64,000 bases of DNA from Reticulitermes speratus (taxonomy: Eukaryota; Arthropoda; Insecta; Blattodea; Rhinotermitidae): assembly GCA_021186555.1 (NCBI GenBank), contig JAJKFL010000005.1, positions 42,465,635 through 42,529,634 of the forward strand, read 5' to 3'. Every line of letters starts with the position of its first letter. Position 1 is the stretch's first letter. Positions 33,005 through 45,172 of this stretch are shown in pieces. Both the position numbers and the translations under genes were made by a program. The notes under the pieces are model-generated. The model was not told where the DNA came from. It ran no database searches and saw only the letters and a program-made list of their open reading frames with translations.

Positions 33005-33789
33005 CATAACATTGTGAGCCAGTTGATGTGTCCTTATCCGTTAGGCCCAGTGAGTCTTCCGTGTATATTTCCATCTCCTCGACAATAGTCAACATGTTAG
33101 CCATAACTGGTGTCTTTCCTTCCGATCTTAGGGCTTCGACCTGTGTCTCCGTGTCATCCATTCAAGATACACCCTGTTTGTATCATTGTAATCCGACATC
33201 GCGACACGCATAGCAGACATTTACGATTTTCGTCCCAGTTGTAGCGAGTGCCTCACAGCAAAGATAACAAGTTTGTATCGTGAATCGAACTCGCGACCTC
33301 ACGCTGGGACGCATGGTGAGTTTTGCTCCCGTGCCCACATGTTCTCCTCTGGAGGCTTCCAGGTCTGCTCCAAATCAATTGATCAATTAGACATGATCAT
33401 ATATCCCACCTCGTTACTTGTCCGCCCGACACACGATCTGATTAGGATCAATGATACGCCTATACACTTTCAGAAAGGAAGTCCACGGTCTTGCTGTGAG
33501 CGTTCAGTTGTCATGACGACGCGCTAAGCATTGGTCAGTATTACTTTTGGGATGCGCGGGATGTTGAGAAACCTGGGAAACCACTAAAAATTAGAATGAG
33601 GCTCATGATGGAATTAGGAGGAGAATAACCTCTGGAAAAGCTTGTTGTTGTTCATCCACTTTATAAATGACCAAGAACTGAGAAAGTAATTTTGACAGTA
33701 AATTCCTGAGTGTGAGAAAACTATTTTCTGATTTTTTTAAAAGAAAACGTGATTTCAGCATGCCGGGTGTAAAGTTTTCATGACGATCT
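33005..33789. other. No recognisable gene or element
   Basis: A box-B-like cgaatcgaactcgc lies near 33283 but no full SINE is recognisable. Confidence 0.35.
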
Positions 33790-33910
33790 TCTGAAGGTGT
33801 AAGTCTTCTGGGACCTTATGCCTTGTCGACTGGTAAATAGTTATAGCGTCCCGTAGGATCGAAGTACCTTCATCTTCAGGGTCTAGCTGCTCTAAAATCT
33901 GAGACTTTAT
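33790..33910 (-). mobile_element. Penelope-like terminal repeat, decayed ribozyme
   Basis: Minus strand: CCCTGAAGATGAAGG start, but the GAAAC half of the core is lost. Then ctatttaccagtcgac and a cccagaagac end. The same unit, better spaced, is at 50945-51065. Confidence 0.55.
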
Positions 33911-36152
33911 ATGGCTGTTACTAGTGACTGAAAATCCATGACTTACCAGTTAAAATACTCTAGGGGAATGTGCAACTTACAGCCTATGTATATATAAGGA
34001 TGCATGACGTGTAACCTAGATGCTGTTCACGTGGGAGCACTTTGGGACTGAGAGTACAAAATAATTTACATGTAACCCAGAGGATGGCAAGTCCGTATCT
34101 TAGCGAGCTGTATCTTAGCAAACATTTTTTTTAAACAGCATTTTAAGTCGGTTTGTATGCAAAGCGCATTATTACTTGCATGGCCAGATAGAAACTAGCT
34201 GTGTTAAATTTATTATGAAAACGAATTCATTACATTGCACAAGTCGCCAGAGGTCGTGTTGTGTGTAATGGCACACGTGTATCCGTAGCACAAAGACTTG
34301 ACTATGAGAAATTGCTGCGTAGGTATACGTTTCTATCGCCAAGGCTGTATATTTCTGACTTGCAGAGGGGCTACTGGAAGTGAAGACAACTGTGTAAGTC
34401 ATCAGCGCATTAAATAAATAAAATAAATTCTGGTGGCAGAATGAGAATATTTAACACCGCTAATTCCAAAGTCCTCCATTATTTCACATCTCCGCCATCT
34501 AGTTCGTAAAATCCACCCGAATTTATGCAACAGTCTCTTAGTTATATTCTGAATAGTCTTTTGGCATGCGATTTCGACACAAATATCTGTATATACTTCT
34601 TTTCCCCTTATCATCTATCCACAACCCAGTCCACCTTCACCCACATTTCAGTATTCTGACATTTCTAGGCGATATTTGAAGGGCTAAATTAAGGGGTTTC
34701 CTACCTAATATTCAGAACTGCTTTCTTATCTATTTTGTTTTTTTTTCAGGTCTTTAAAGTTATGTGTTGAAGGTAATTTCTACTTTTAACGGAATCCAAG
34801 GTTAATTACTGTGTTTACAAAGGCACGTTAGCGAATGCTGTTTTGAGTTGGTTGAATAAAATCCACATACCTATACCTTAATGTTCTAAGAACAATTTTA
34901 GTATTAATCTGCAGTCTACGCTTAGATTTATAAACTGAACAGTTGCATTGCAGAAATAAAGCTAGGAGTTATATTCATTAGATTACCCTAATTTCCTCCT
35001 GGTTACTAGCATATCTAAAGGTTCAATTTTGGAGCCGTTTTAAATCAATTTGAATGTATAATATAGGGTCTAATATGGGCTACGTATGCTGACGTATTCC
35101 TGAGCAATACCTGACTTTATCATTATATTTTCTTGAAAAAGAACTGCTTTCCAAGAAATGTTACACATTTCATATGCTTTTATAAACTTGCCAACTCCAA
35201 ATCTACACACTAAGCATATTATTGCCACTTATTTTATTTGTGAAGTGACGTGCGTAGTTAATAATTGCGTGAATGGAAGATTCCACACTGATATCATCAC
35301 TCAGTTGCGGCCAACTAGTAAGGAAAGAAAGCTGCAAGCGAACAGTCAGAGGAATCCATTTACATCCGAAAACAAAAAGAAAAAACAATGAAAGCCAAGA
35401 TTGCATAACGTCATTCTGCAGCCACTGTGCCCTCACACGGGTTGCATTTTTTGTGTCAGAACAGGAGTGTAAACACTGTCAATTTGCGTCTGTGAAGATT
35501 CTGAATCCCCCTGCGTCTTGATTTATGCAGCGGGCAACTTCGTGATCTGCACTCCCATTACAGATCTCGGCGTGAAATTCAATAGTAAATACAGGTTGCC
35601 GCCATCTTATATGACTAATGCATGACGAGGCCTGTGTTGATTTTCATCTGGAGGCCTTGATTACCTGAAACTCTTGGTAGAGACCAGCACAATATCTATC
35701 TTCCTCGGTTAATTGCCTTCTTCATATGTCCATGAACCATTTTTCTTTGTCTACATCGCTTAATACCAAGTTTTGCTCAGACCTCCCTTGGTGTATGTAG
35801 TGTGATACGGGGAACTAAGAGAGAACACACGTAGAGCTGGCTAAAATACAGCACCAACAATCTGGATTAATCTCATAATTTGTTTAATTTAAAAGGGAGA
35901 CAATCGACGAATTCATAGATTTTGTAAACTAAGAGCGATCTGTCGTCAGATAACATGTTCTGCATAATCTATTATTCTTCTTATCGTTAATTAATGTTGG
36001 AGATAAACACCGAGTTAATAGACATTTTAGAAACGTGCTGAGAACCAGTTGTTTATTTAGTTTTGGTTAATGTTAATTACTTTACCCTCTAAATTTATTA
36101 ATGCTTAAATAATTTAGCTTGTGAGTTTTAGTTGCTTAATTTTACTTAAAGG
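33911..36152. other. No recognisable gene or element
   Basis: About 2.2 kb of AT-rich DNA without a named repeat or coding region. Confidence 0.4.
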
Positions 36153-36310
36153 AGAATTAGCGAAGGCAGGGGTAAGGGAAAGGGTTGTTTACAGCAAGAA
36201 CAGTTTGTTATACGGGCAAGGGGTGGGTAAGTAGAATTAGCGAAGGCAGGGGTAAGGGAAAGGGTTGTTTACAGCAAGAACAGTTTGTTATACGGGCAAG
36301 GGGTGGGTAA
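36153..36310 (+). repeat. 80-bp tandem duplication
   Basis: 36153-36232 and 36233-36310 are essentially identical with period 80. The unit includes caggggtaagggaaagggtt and gggcaaggggtgggtaa. The second copy runs into the left end of the hAT-like element. Confidence 0.95.
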
Positions 36311-37437
36311 CAGATTTTGTAGCCTGCCACAGGTGTGGCGAATCAGCCTGGAAATTCGTCACACTATCTAAAATGTAACCCTTACAATAGTATGGTAGAT
36401 TACTTGATAAAGAAAAATAAGAAGTTGCTTGGCTGAACTTTATTTTAGCACACTTTTTGGTAAACACAAAAGAATCAAGACTTTCGAATAACCGGAAAAA
36501 ATGGGTGTGAAATTTGGCAATCTTCTCGTCTGACAAACGTGAAAATTTGGTTGAATAGCTGAACTTAGCACGCATCTCCACTGCACTTACAAACTCATGT
36601 CAAGAATTCGAGATCTGTATTTGACCTTTATAAATTTACCGGATAAAATTTTGATTCACGGAGCCTGATAGCTCAGTATTTGTGGCTCCAACGTGAAGAA
36701 GAACGATGTTATCTTTTTATTTCTATCGTATTTTCGAAACAGCACTTTTGTAATGTAATACAATTGTAATAACAAGAAGAAAAATCTTTTCACCAGCAAA
36801 CTGGAATTAAATTTAAGGAAGAAACTAGTAAAGTGCTACATTTGGAGCATAGCTTTGTATGGTGCTGAAACGTGGACACTTCGGAAAGTAGATCAGAAGT
36901 ATTTGGAAAGTTTTGAAATGTGGTGCTGGAGAAGAATGGAGAAGATCAGTTGGACCGATCGTGTGAGAAATGAAGAAGTATTACACAGAGTTAAGGAGGA
37001 GAGGAATATCGTACATACAATAAAAAGAAGAAAGGCTAACTGAATTGGTCACATCTTGCATAGAAACTGCCTTCTGAAACACGTGATTGAAGGAAAGTTG
37101 GAAGGAATGATAGAAATGACGGGACGACGAGGGAGAAGACGTAAGCAGCTACTGGATGACCTTAAGGGAAAGAAAAGATACTGAAAATTGGAAAAGGAAG
37201 CACTAGATCGCACCCTGTGGAGAACTCGCTTTGGAAGAGGCTACGGATCTGTCGTAAGACAGACTACAGAATGAATGAACTGTATAGTGCAGTAGCAAGT
37301 GGCAGAAACCCCTAAGAATCCTTAATGGTAAAGTGGCTTCATTTAAAATTATTTTGAAGATAAATTCGCCACATTGTATTGTCAATTCGCCACATGTGAC
37401 GATTGGGGAAAGTGTTGCTTACCCCTGATATGGGCTA
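36289..37437. mobile_element. Possible hAT-like element carrying a LINE fragment
   Basis: The left end aaggggtgggtaaca (about 36297) and, reversed, the right end caggggtaagcaaca (ending 37429) form imperfect inverted repeats. Flanks ATACGGGC (36289-36296) and ATATGGGC (37430-37437) match in 7 of 8 positions, the right size for a hAT TSD. Both ends also carry the word ggcgaatt or ggcgaatc subterminally. No transposase was found, and a LINE fragment occupies 36790-37276. Confidence 0.45.
36790..37276 (+). pseudogene. LINE C-terminal region, RTE-like
   Basis: Near-continuous reading: RKKLVKCYIWSIALYGAETW then TLRKVDQKYLESFEMWCWRR and ISWTDRVRNEEVLHRVKEER, a stop, then HILHRNCLLKHVIEGKLEG and RGRRRKQLLDDLKGKKRY. 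Another stop and the end ALDRTLWRTRFGRGYGSVVR follow. The YGAETWTL...FEMWCWRRM block is the region just after the reverse transcriptase in RTE/BovB-like LINEs. It is the longest copy of this family in the window and ends in gaatgaatgaa. It is inactive because of stops and lacks the catalytic domains. Confidence 0.85.
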
Positions 37438-37504
37438 TTCAAGTACACCACTCAACGAAAGAAAACCGACATTTATCCTTGTAGGTGATTTTTATTGTAA
37501 TAAA

Positions 37505-37560
37505 CTGATAGACCCCGATACGGGTTTTAATCTAATCCCATCAGTTGAGACTTGACTTGA
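37505..37560 (-). ncRNA. Decayed hammerhead-like motif
   Basis: Minus strand: CTGATGG, then a hairpin GGGATTAGATTAAAACCC, then GTATCGGG where GAAACGGG would be expected. The layout fits but both cores are damaged. Confidence 0.35.
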
Positions 37561-37986
37561 GGAGAATCTTTTGCTTTTTTGTTACTGATACGCAGTATTC
37601 ATTCGTGATTTGTGCCACCGACAGTTAGAATGCGGAATGCTCTATTACGTCGCAATAAACACGTCAGAGCTAGATCCGACTTATTGCAGCGGTAGCCAGT
37701 GGAAGTGTAATCACAACAAAACAAAATTAAAAGGCCAAGTTTAATCATTTAGCATATTTTTGGCATTTGGATTAATGCGAAAAAAATTCACAGAAACTTG
37801 AATCGTATTTACATGAAGTAGGTATTGTTCTCTTTGTAATCATTATTTTCATTTCATTTGTCTAATGCACTTACGTAAAGTAGATTACATTTATTGGACT
37901 ATGAGGGAAGTACTAACACTACGAATATTTTTCTATTGGTAGAAGTGTATGAATGTCCAGTGGACATTCATACACTGCAAAACACA

Positions 37987-38037
37987 AGGCCACTACGTTG
38001 TCTCGAAACGTCTTGAACCAGTTACCCAGTGACGAGG
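37987..38037 (+). mobile_element. Penelope-like repeat unit 1
   Basis: aggccactacgttgtctcga followed by AACGTC and a decayed continuation, repeated at 38150-38200. The ribozyme 5' core is missing here (acaaggc in place of CTGAGGC). Confidence 0.45.
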
Positions 38038-38146
38038 GCCACATCTCAGAAGAATGGGTGCTGGAGCCAAGTCGTGTTACATACCTCTTTCTGCGAAAGG
38101 GTGCAATTACCAGATGTGATTGTTACGAAATATTCGTCCTGTAACT

Positions 38147-38200
38147 CTGAGGCCACTACGTTGTCTCGAAACGTCAAGAACCAATTATCCAGTGATGCGG
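38147..38200 (+). ncRNA. Decayed hammerhead-like motif, unit 2
   Basis: CTGAGGC (one change from CTGAGGA) at 38147-38153, then a short hairpin region and CGAAACGTC (38167-38175). It is the direct repeat of 37987-38037, 163 bp downstream. Direct tandem terminal repeats are also typical of Penelope-like elements. Confidence 0.45.
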
Positions 38201-39260
38201 CTTCATATTTCTGCAATAATTGACACCTCAGATAAAACGCTGCGAAAACATAAGGTCTCTCAATAATTCTGCTACTTTTTCTGATTTATTGCCTTGCTTG
38301 CTCTCTGCCTGTCGTGTGTGTGCGTGCTTCTCTACACCTAACATCATTATTTGCTTATTTAACTACGCCTCATCAACTGCGTGCTAGTTAAGACCTCAAA
38401 TAAAGCGGCTCTAAAATTATTGTAATTAAGGAAAACAAACCAGGCCCTTCATTTTACCAACTTTAAAGAAAATTAACCAAATAATTTGTGTTCTTTTAAA
38501 CTTACGTCGAGTGATCAGATGACCTAATTCTCGCCCATTTTGGTATATTCATTTCTCAGCTATTCGTGACGTCAACCATTGTTCAAGTGAGAGAAATATG
38601 CCATTAGTTATTCTAAGATAATTATGTCTATTATAACACTACCGTAGCTGTTAACTTAAATGCCGTTACTGTATTTCATTTAAATTTTCAGCATGGAATG
38701 GCTTTCACCGCCCCCGTAATCTTTTGTTTAGATTCATGCGATTTGATTGATGAGCGATGAACTCATTAAGCATAACCTCCGCCCTTCAATGAAAGTTACA
38801 AGGCTCTGTGAGACTGAGAGAAATGTAGAATGGAGCCTTTTATTGCAGCTACAAGTTGGCGGGAGTTCAACGTTCGTGTAGTGTCTTCTATTTCTTTTAG
38901 TAACGCCTTTCTTACATTTTGCATTTAATTCAGCGTGTCTTTTGTAATAAAGAATAAAAGTTTTTTGAAGTTGTTTGACCCCTTTTTAATTAAAACTTGA
39001 TGGACTTTCAATCTTACACTCCCTCAAGTCTAGTCTGAGTTGTGAGGTGAATGCTTATTGATGAAATATTTCGTTCTAAGTGCATATTTGGCGGATACTT
39101 TTGTACCGACGTCTTACTAGATGCCGTGAAATGCTTCGGTTCAAGTTCAAAAGCTTTGTTCCTTATTCTTTGCCAAATTTAACTAAAGTCTATACAATAG
39201 TTGTGACTTGTTTATTGTAGACTCTTTTGTGTGTAGCGCCGTGTTAAGACGAAGCAAATT
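38201..39260. other. No recognisable gene or element
   Basis: No feature found. Confidence 0.35.
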
Positions 39261-39261
39261 A

Positions 39262-39306
39262 AAGACGTTTCGGGAATGAAACTTGCTGTCTCATTCTTCA
39301 GGATCC
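39262..39306 (-). ncRNA. Hammerhead-like motif, AGCAA-loop subfamily
   Basis: Minus strand: CTGAAGA, A, a long hairpin TGAGAC-AGCAA-GTTTCA, TTCC, then CGAAACGTC. The AGCAAGTTTC hairpin is shared with 5103-5150. The 5' core, GAAA and ACGT-C are all intact. The hairpin is longer than in the other motifs and here the extra base is A, not T. Confidence 0.5.
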
Positions 39307-39439
39307 ACCATGAACATTGTGCAGATAACTTCTGTGTAGTGTCAAGAATTAGGGGACATTACGCTTCTGTGAGAATTTAAAATCTCTCAAATGAGTGTGC
39401 TTTTGCGTAGATATATTGCGTATGTTATGTATTTTTTAG

Positions 39440-39641
39440 ACTATGGCAGTGCTTAAGGCGTGGGTCTGCGGCCGCTCGCTTGCTGGGATTGCGGGTTCGA
39501 ATCCCGCCGGGGGTATAGATGTCTGTCTCTTGTGAGTGTTGTGGGGTATAGGTCTCTGCGTCGGGCTGATCACTCGTTCAGAGGAGTCCTACCGAGTGTG
39601 GTGTGTCTAAAAAAGTGTGATCGTGAAGCCTCGAAAAATTC
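39440..39641 (+). mobile_element. SINE family S2, truncated
   Basis: Box A remains as cttaaggcgtgggtctgcgg and box B as GGGTTCGAATCCC. The body is clear up to cctcgaaaaatt, where the tail is lost. Confidence 0.85.
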
Positions 39642-41322
39642 ATTGTCATGCTTAGCTCAAATATGATTATCATAACTAAACATTTATACGTAATATCTGA
39701 GTAATGGAACTATACGTGCATTAAATATTCTGTAGTAATAAAATTGTGTCTCGATACGAATGGCAGTAAAATGAGCTCACTTGTGCAAGAATCTCAGCGA
39801 AATAAATGAACCATGTCCCTGTTAATGAGGTTATTGTGCCTTCCTCACACGCGATGTTAATAGCTGTAACACGAAATGTTCGAAACCAGAGAGTAATGTA
39901 CGCAGTTCTCTGAAGTAAATAATGGCGCAAGGAGGGAAATAAATGAGGGAGCGGTAAATGTTTTCCCTGTAAGACGTAACGCAACAACTGAATATCAGTA
40001 AGAAAGTGACTGAGCGTGAAGAAAACAAAAGACAAACATTACTACAGCGGTTAGGTCTTATAATCATTAGCGCTATTATTAAACTTCTAGACAGGGATGT
40101 ACAAAGTAGTGGAATCCTATTTGTAATTCACTTTACAATAAATTATGTTCTTCCGTGAAATTCTGAATTTTCTATCGTGCCGTAAAACGCAGTCTAAGAG
40201 AGTCTGACAACAATGTGCTGAGAAGAATAATTGTGTCTACGAGAGATTACGTAACAGAATAATGTAGAAAATGAATGTGTGGGCATACTGTTCTCCTTAT
40301 CGTACTTATTTTTGACGTATTAAAATCATAAAAATATTTATATACGGGCAGGTACCACGCATTTCAGAGTAGAAAAGTATGAGGCGGAAGAATTATTGAC
40401 TAAGCGGCAGTCAGCTTTCCAAAGAAGGCTATGCACCATGGAGTAATTTCTCATGTTCTTATACGAAAGTAAAACTTGGATTTAGAAGTGTTATGAAGGT
40501 AGATATACGGATGTAACAACTGTTGATGCAGTAAATGGAGCAATATAATGTTACAGAGAAAATGTTTGAAATAATTTAAAAATAATGGGCACTGACACTG
40601 CCGGAAATTGAAGGCTGGTCATCCAGGTAGTTGCTGGGCTTTGTGTAATGACTGAACAATCCCAGCTGATTATTGTTACTATGAGCCATGTTACCTCAAC
40701 GATTCCTGGCTAGCTACTGGTTGAATGTCGGCGGTAAAATTAGCGATAAAGAAAGGACTTGCCTATTCGCTGTTACATCAGTCCAGATTGGCTGTAGAAT
40801 GTATTCAGCTCGCTGCCAATGCTGTCGGACGCAAGGTATAATAAAGACCACCGAATTCAGTGGGCTTTATTGAGGCTGCTTACAACATGCGCTCAATACA
40901 ATTGCCTTAAACTTGAGAGTCTTTATTTTGCTTTTTATTTTCTGCACTGCATATGCCAATGGCGGATCCACAATATGAGCTTTGTATCAGGATAGGCACA
41001 CCAAAGGATTTCTTTGGGTCGTCCTGTGTCAAGGTTGTTTTTTGTTTAAAATATGACGCTTCTGAAGAATCCTCTACCTATTGTTTGAAGGCTCATACAT
41101 AATGCAGAGTTGCCTACTTGTACCCGTTGTAAGTTAGACCTCGTATTTGTTCCTGGTAATTGAACAGGTCAATCACCTCTCTTGTCAGAAAGTGCAAAAC
41201 TCAAGATGAATGTAACCTGGTTGCTCGTCATTATAATTCGCATGTAATTAATATTATAATTGTGTAGGTAATCAAATAATCATATATGCATATAATAAAT
41301 TACCTTACTAACCAAATAGGTT
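39642..41322. other. No recognisable gene or element
   Basis: No feature found in about 1.7 kb. Confidence 0.4.
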
Positions 41323-41552
41323 GCCGATCCCAGTGGCCGCACGCTTGCTGGGATTGCGGGTTCAAATCCCGCCGGGGCATGGATACCTGTCTCGTGTGAG
41401 TGTTGTGTGTTGTCAGGTAGAGGTCTCTGCGACGGGCCGATCACTAGTCCAGAGGAGTCCTACAGAGTGTGGTGTGTCTGAGTGTGATCGTGAAGCCTCG
41501 ATAATGAGGAGGCCCTGGCCCACTAGGGATTGTTGCGCCATGAAAAAAAAAG
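41323..41552 (+). mobile_element. SINE family S2 with box A deletion
   Basis: Starts GCCGATCCCAGTGGCCGC like the full copies but skips the box A segment (tctaaggcgtgggt). Box B GGGTTCAAATCCC, body, tail and short poly-A remain. Confidence 0.85.
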
Positions 41553-41639
41553 CCGAGTATCAAAATGCAGCTGTTATTCCCTAACTGTGGATTTCAGTTA
41601 TCCAGGTATGAAATCTGGGACTGTGATTATATATTATAT

Positions 41640-41936
41640 GGGGTCGCGGTGGCGCAGTTGGTTGAGGCACTGCACTACAAACCGGAACGTCGCGGGTTCG
41701 ATTCCCGATGGTGTCACTGGAATTTTTCACTGACATAATCGTTTCGGTCGCACTATGGCCCTGGGGTCGACTCAGCCTCTAACAGAAATGAGTACCAGGA
41801 ATCTTTCCTGGGGAGTAAAGCGGCCGGTGCGTAGGGCTGACAACCTTACCACCTTCATGTGCCGATTGTCTAAAACCCTGGGAGCCTCGACCTCCTGGAG
41901 CCCTAAGGGCCTGTCAAGGCCTGTAATGGGATTGCT
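41640..41936 (+). mobile_element. Near-complete SINE family S1
   Basis: Box A TGGCGCAGTTGG and box B GGTTCGATTCCC match the Pol III consensus. The body contains cctctaacagaaatgagtac and ggggagtaaagcggccggtg. It ends in the gcctcga...cctgtcaaggcctgtaat tail. It inserted next to TA-rich sequence (41944-41975). Confidence 0.9.
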
Positions 41937-41943
41937 TTACCTT

Positions 41944-41975
41944 TTATATATATATATATAATATATATATCATAT
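41944..41975. repeat. TA dinucleotide microsatellite
   Basis: Short TA run after the S1 tail. Confidence 0.85.
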
Positions 41976-42659
41976 ACGTTTTTAAAATTGTTTCTGCAAG
42001 GCGTAACCCGTGCCCCCCGCACCGCTGTTCCACATTGCTTGGCCCCATAGACGTAACTGCATCAGAAATCAGTTTTATAGTTTCACATAACCATTGCTTT
42101 GCTTATTTTTGCACTACTTTCCATATTACCAGTTTATATATTATTTTTAATCATATTATAACCTTAGGTTTTGTGTATCAATACCAACAGCCTTTACGCA
42201 CTCAACCAGTAAATTTGACAAAATGCATTTCAATGCCATTCCACGCGTCTTTTTTAGTGCGTCTTTTGTTTACAAGAATTATGATTTGTGCATATTTACT
42301 TACTTTGAATCTGTTCTGTTTGTGTCATGTTCATCATTCATTGAAGTACTATTAACTGAAACTTATTCAAAGCTACTAAACATGTGAAACATTTAAGGAA
42401 ATCTGACGTGTACTATCTGTGTCTGTCGTCGTTAATTATATTCCACACGCATCGTGCTCACGTGATGTCACTAACATAATTAAGACGTTTGAAGTAGTCA
42501 GAATAGTTAAGTCACATTATTTGTGTCGGTTATGGCAGTGATTTGTTCTTGATAGGGCGACATTCCAAATATGCAGCACACGGGTCGCTTATTTTTTGGT
42601 TGTACATTGAGGCTTATATATGCATGAGGATACGTAACGACACGAGCGTAACAATATAT

Positions 42660-42679
42660 GTCACTTGCATGCAAGTGAC
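42660..42679. repeat. 20-bp perfect palindrome
   Basis: gtcacttgcatgcaagtgac reads the same on both strands. Confidence 0.85.
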
Positions 42680-42887
42680 GTAATCAAAAGAGACATCGTA
42701 GATGACGCATACAAATAGGACGAAATGCTCTTGTCATTGTTAATAAAGTGATATTGGTTCATTGTATAAAGAAGATTAGTAGGGAAATTAAGGAAGTATG
42801 AATGAATAAATGAAACGGTTGGTGGTCTTGTTTAATGAGGTGCTAGTGTGTTTATTTTTCACTTATTAAACTAGGCACTACGTCGAT

Positions 42888-43040
42888 GGAACAGAGTCCT
42901 AGAGAAGCTAATAGTCCCTCAGCTAGGCAAGAAATTCTCTTCCTTTTATACGTAGAACATCAGTATTTGTTACATTGATAAAATGAACCCGACCCTGTTC
43001 ACTGTTCTGAGCTGAATTAATCCAGTCCACGCTTCGCACC
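42888..43040 (-). mobile_element. Diverged copy of repeat X
   Basis: gatggaacagagtcctagag, then ctcagctaggcaagaaattc, then ctgagctgaattaatccagt parallel 31299-31450. No simple-repeat 3' end is visible. Confidence 0.65.
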
Positions 43041-44560
43041 AATGTTCAAAGATTCGTTTAATGTTATTTTCTCGTCTGCGATCGTTAAAGCATTTTCTTC
43101 TCTTGAGGCTGTTGAACCAAAACTTTGTAAGCGTCTTTCTTCCTTATCATGAATGTTATATTTGCAAATAATTTATATATGTCACTTTTAGAGACGCAGA
43201 TTTGTTGTGGTGTATATCGTCAATGGTAGGATGTTTATAAATGATTATTTGGAATGGTGGCATATTTTAAGAATTATCCGAGTCTTACGGCATACAAGAA
43301 TTTAGGAAAAACAAGGAGAACCCTTAAAATCATATCCGGAACACCTGGCGTTAGTACAAAAGAGAGTAACATTTCAGTATTCCACAGTGCTGTCTATCTA
43401 TACGTATGACCATAGCAGCAGTGCTTCCGCTTAAGTGCGCATGCGAAGTGTGATGTGTTTTTTTTTTTGTTCGTATTGTGTAATTGTCAAAACTTTTGAC
43501 CCCGTGTCACATTCTGTTGTGAACGGTTGAAGAGACTGAAGCGTAACACGCGATAGACACGGGACCTCCTGCAGTCACAGAGTTCAGATCTTACCCCCTC
43601 CTTACGTCTCCCACACGTCTTACGTTGCAGTGCAGATAGCTTAGCACAGACAAATGTGGTCAAATGTCCTATGTTAATTAAGCGTTAATGAAATGTTATG
43701 ACCTTCATCTTGTGCCAAGGTTAAGAATGAATGGAGCCATAACTCCACTCCCTCGTATGCCTTCATGGCTTGCACAGTGACGCGTTTGCATTACTGAAAC
43801 GGTGTATATTTATTTGTCCTGTAATTCAGCGAGCAATGAGACTGGCTACGGTTTGGAGGAACGGAGTTCGATTCTAGGGATATGAATAAGGAAGTTTCTG
43901 TTTGTCACTGCTATGTTCAGACCTGTTCTGGGCACCCGACCTGCTGACGAATCTCTACTCGCTGCTTTTTGGTTGGCGGGAAAGGGGTAGTAAAGCGACA
44001 AGAAGGTAGACGGTGGAGGGATGAGTTGTATAAAAAAAGGTAAAATGTTGTATTTGTTCATTTCCTTCGTGTTTGATTGTGGGTGTAAATGGAACAATTT
44101 CCCCACTTCCATGAAGCTCGCAATTTCGCTTTTCTGTTGAACAAGGTTCCCCCTTTACCTCTACTCTTATGTACTAGAGACAGGAGGATTAACACGCTTA
44201 CATGTCTGTTATCCTTCAGATCTGGACGTTGAATTGAAAGACCATTTCATCATATTTTAGAAGTGTTTAGATGAGTTTGTTCCCCTGAGGTCTTCATAAC
44301 CTCCTGACCTGTGTGACCCATGGGTTAAAACATCAAAGAAAATGTATAAAGTCTACTGTTGCAAGTTTCTTTACTCCTATATTGTGCTTTCCGTAGAATG
44401 CTATAGAAACTGTCGTATTTTTTAACCAATAACTTTCAAAAGAAAAGGAGTGGGTATTTGGCAGTGGAGGGGAGGGCGATAAAGGAGTTACGTAACGTGT
44501 TAAGGAATTAGTTATAATTACGTACCAACGAATGCACTACACTGTTTTTATGATTTCAGT
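43041..44560. other. No recognisable gene or element
   Basis: No feature found. Confidence 0.4.
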
Positions 44561-44600
44561 ACCTACGTATGTTTCGGCACTTTTGTGTCATCCTCAGGGT
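44561..44600 (-). ncRNA. Hammerhead-like ribozyme motif
   Basis: Minus strand: ACC, CTGAGGA, T, helix II GACAC/GTGCC (one mismatch) around AAAA, GAA, ACATACGT, A, then GGT. Stem I is ACC/GGT. Both cores are intact. It is related to the 22031 subfamily. Confidence 0.6.
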
Positions 44601-44880
44601 TTGTCGTCGAAAGTTCACAGTCCTAATGCATCAGGATCACTTTCACCATACGTAACTCTTGCAAAGTTACCGTCACTGCACTTCACTGACGTAGTAATTG
44701 GTTCTTCTTCCTTTATGTTATTAAAACTGAATCACTTCAGACTTTGGATGTCGCAGCATAGAATACCAAAAGTCGTTAAAATTTCTTAAAACTGTTTATC
44801 GACACCTGGCTACGTATACTAGTTATGCGATCAATATTGATCATGTCCTTATGCTATGTTGACCGTCCTATTGTGTCATG

Positions 44881-45172
44881 TGTAAGCAGTACACACGACA
44901 GGTCCGTAGCCTCTTGCAAAGCGAGTTCTGCACAGGGTGCGATCTAGTGCTTCCTCTTTCAATTCCCAGTATCTTCTCTTTTCCTTAAGGTCACCCAGTA
45001 GCCGCTTACGCCTTCTTCCTCGTCTTACCGTCATTTCTATCCTTTCTTCTAACTTTCCTTCAATCACGTGTTTTAGAAGGCAGTTTCTGCGCAAGATGTG
45101 ACCAATCCAGTTAGCCTTTCTTATTTTTTTTGTATGTAGGATATTCCTCTCGTCCTTGACTCTGTGACAAGG
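44881..45172 (-). pseudogene. LINE C-terminal fragment, one open frame
   Basis: The minus-strand frame reads RVKDERNILHTKKIRKANWI, GHILRRNCLLKHVIEGKLEE, RRGRRRKRLLGDLKEKRRYW and ELKEEALDRTLCRTRFARGY. The same LINE tail as elsewhere, and the most intact frame of that block, but it is only the extreme C-terminus with no catalytic part. The usual gaat tail is absent. Confidence 0.85.
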
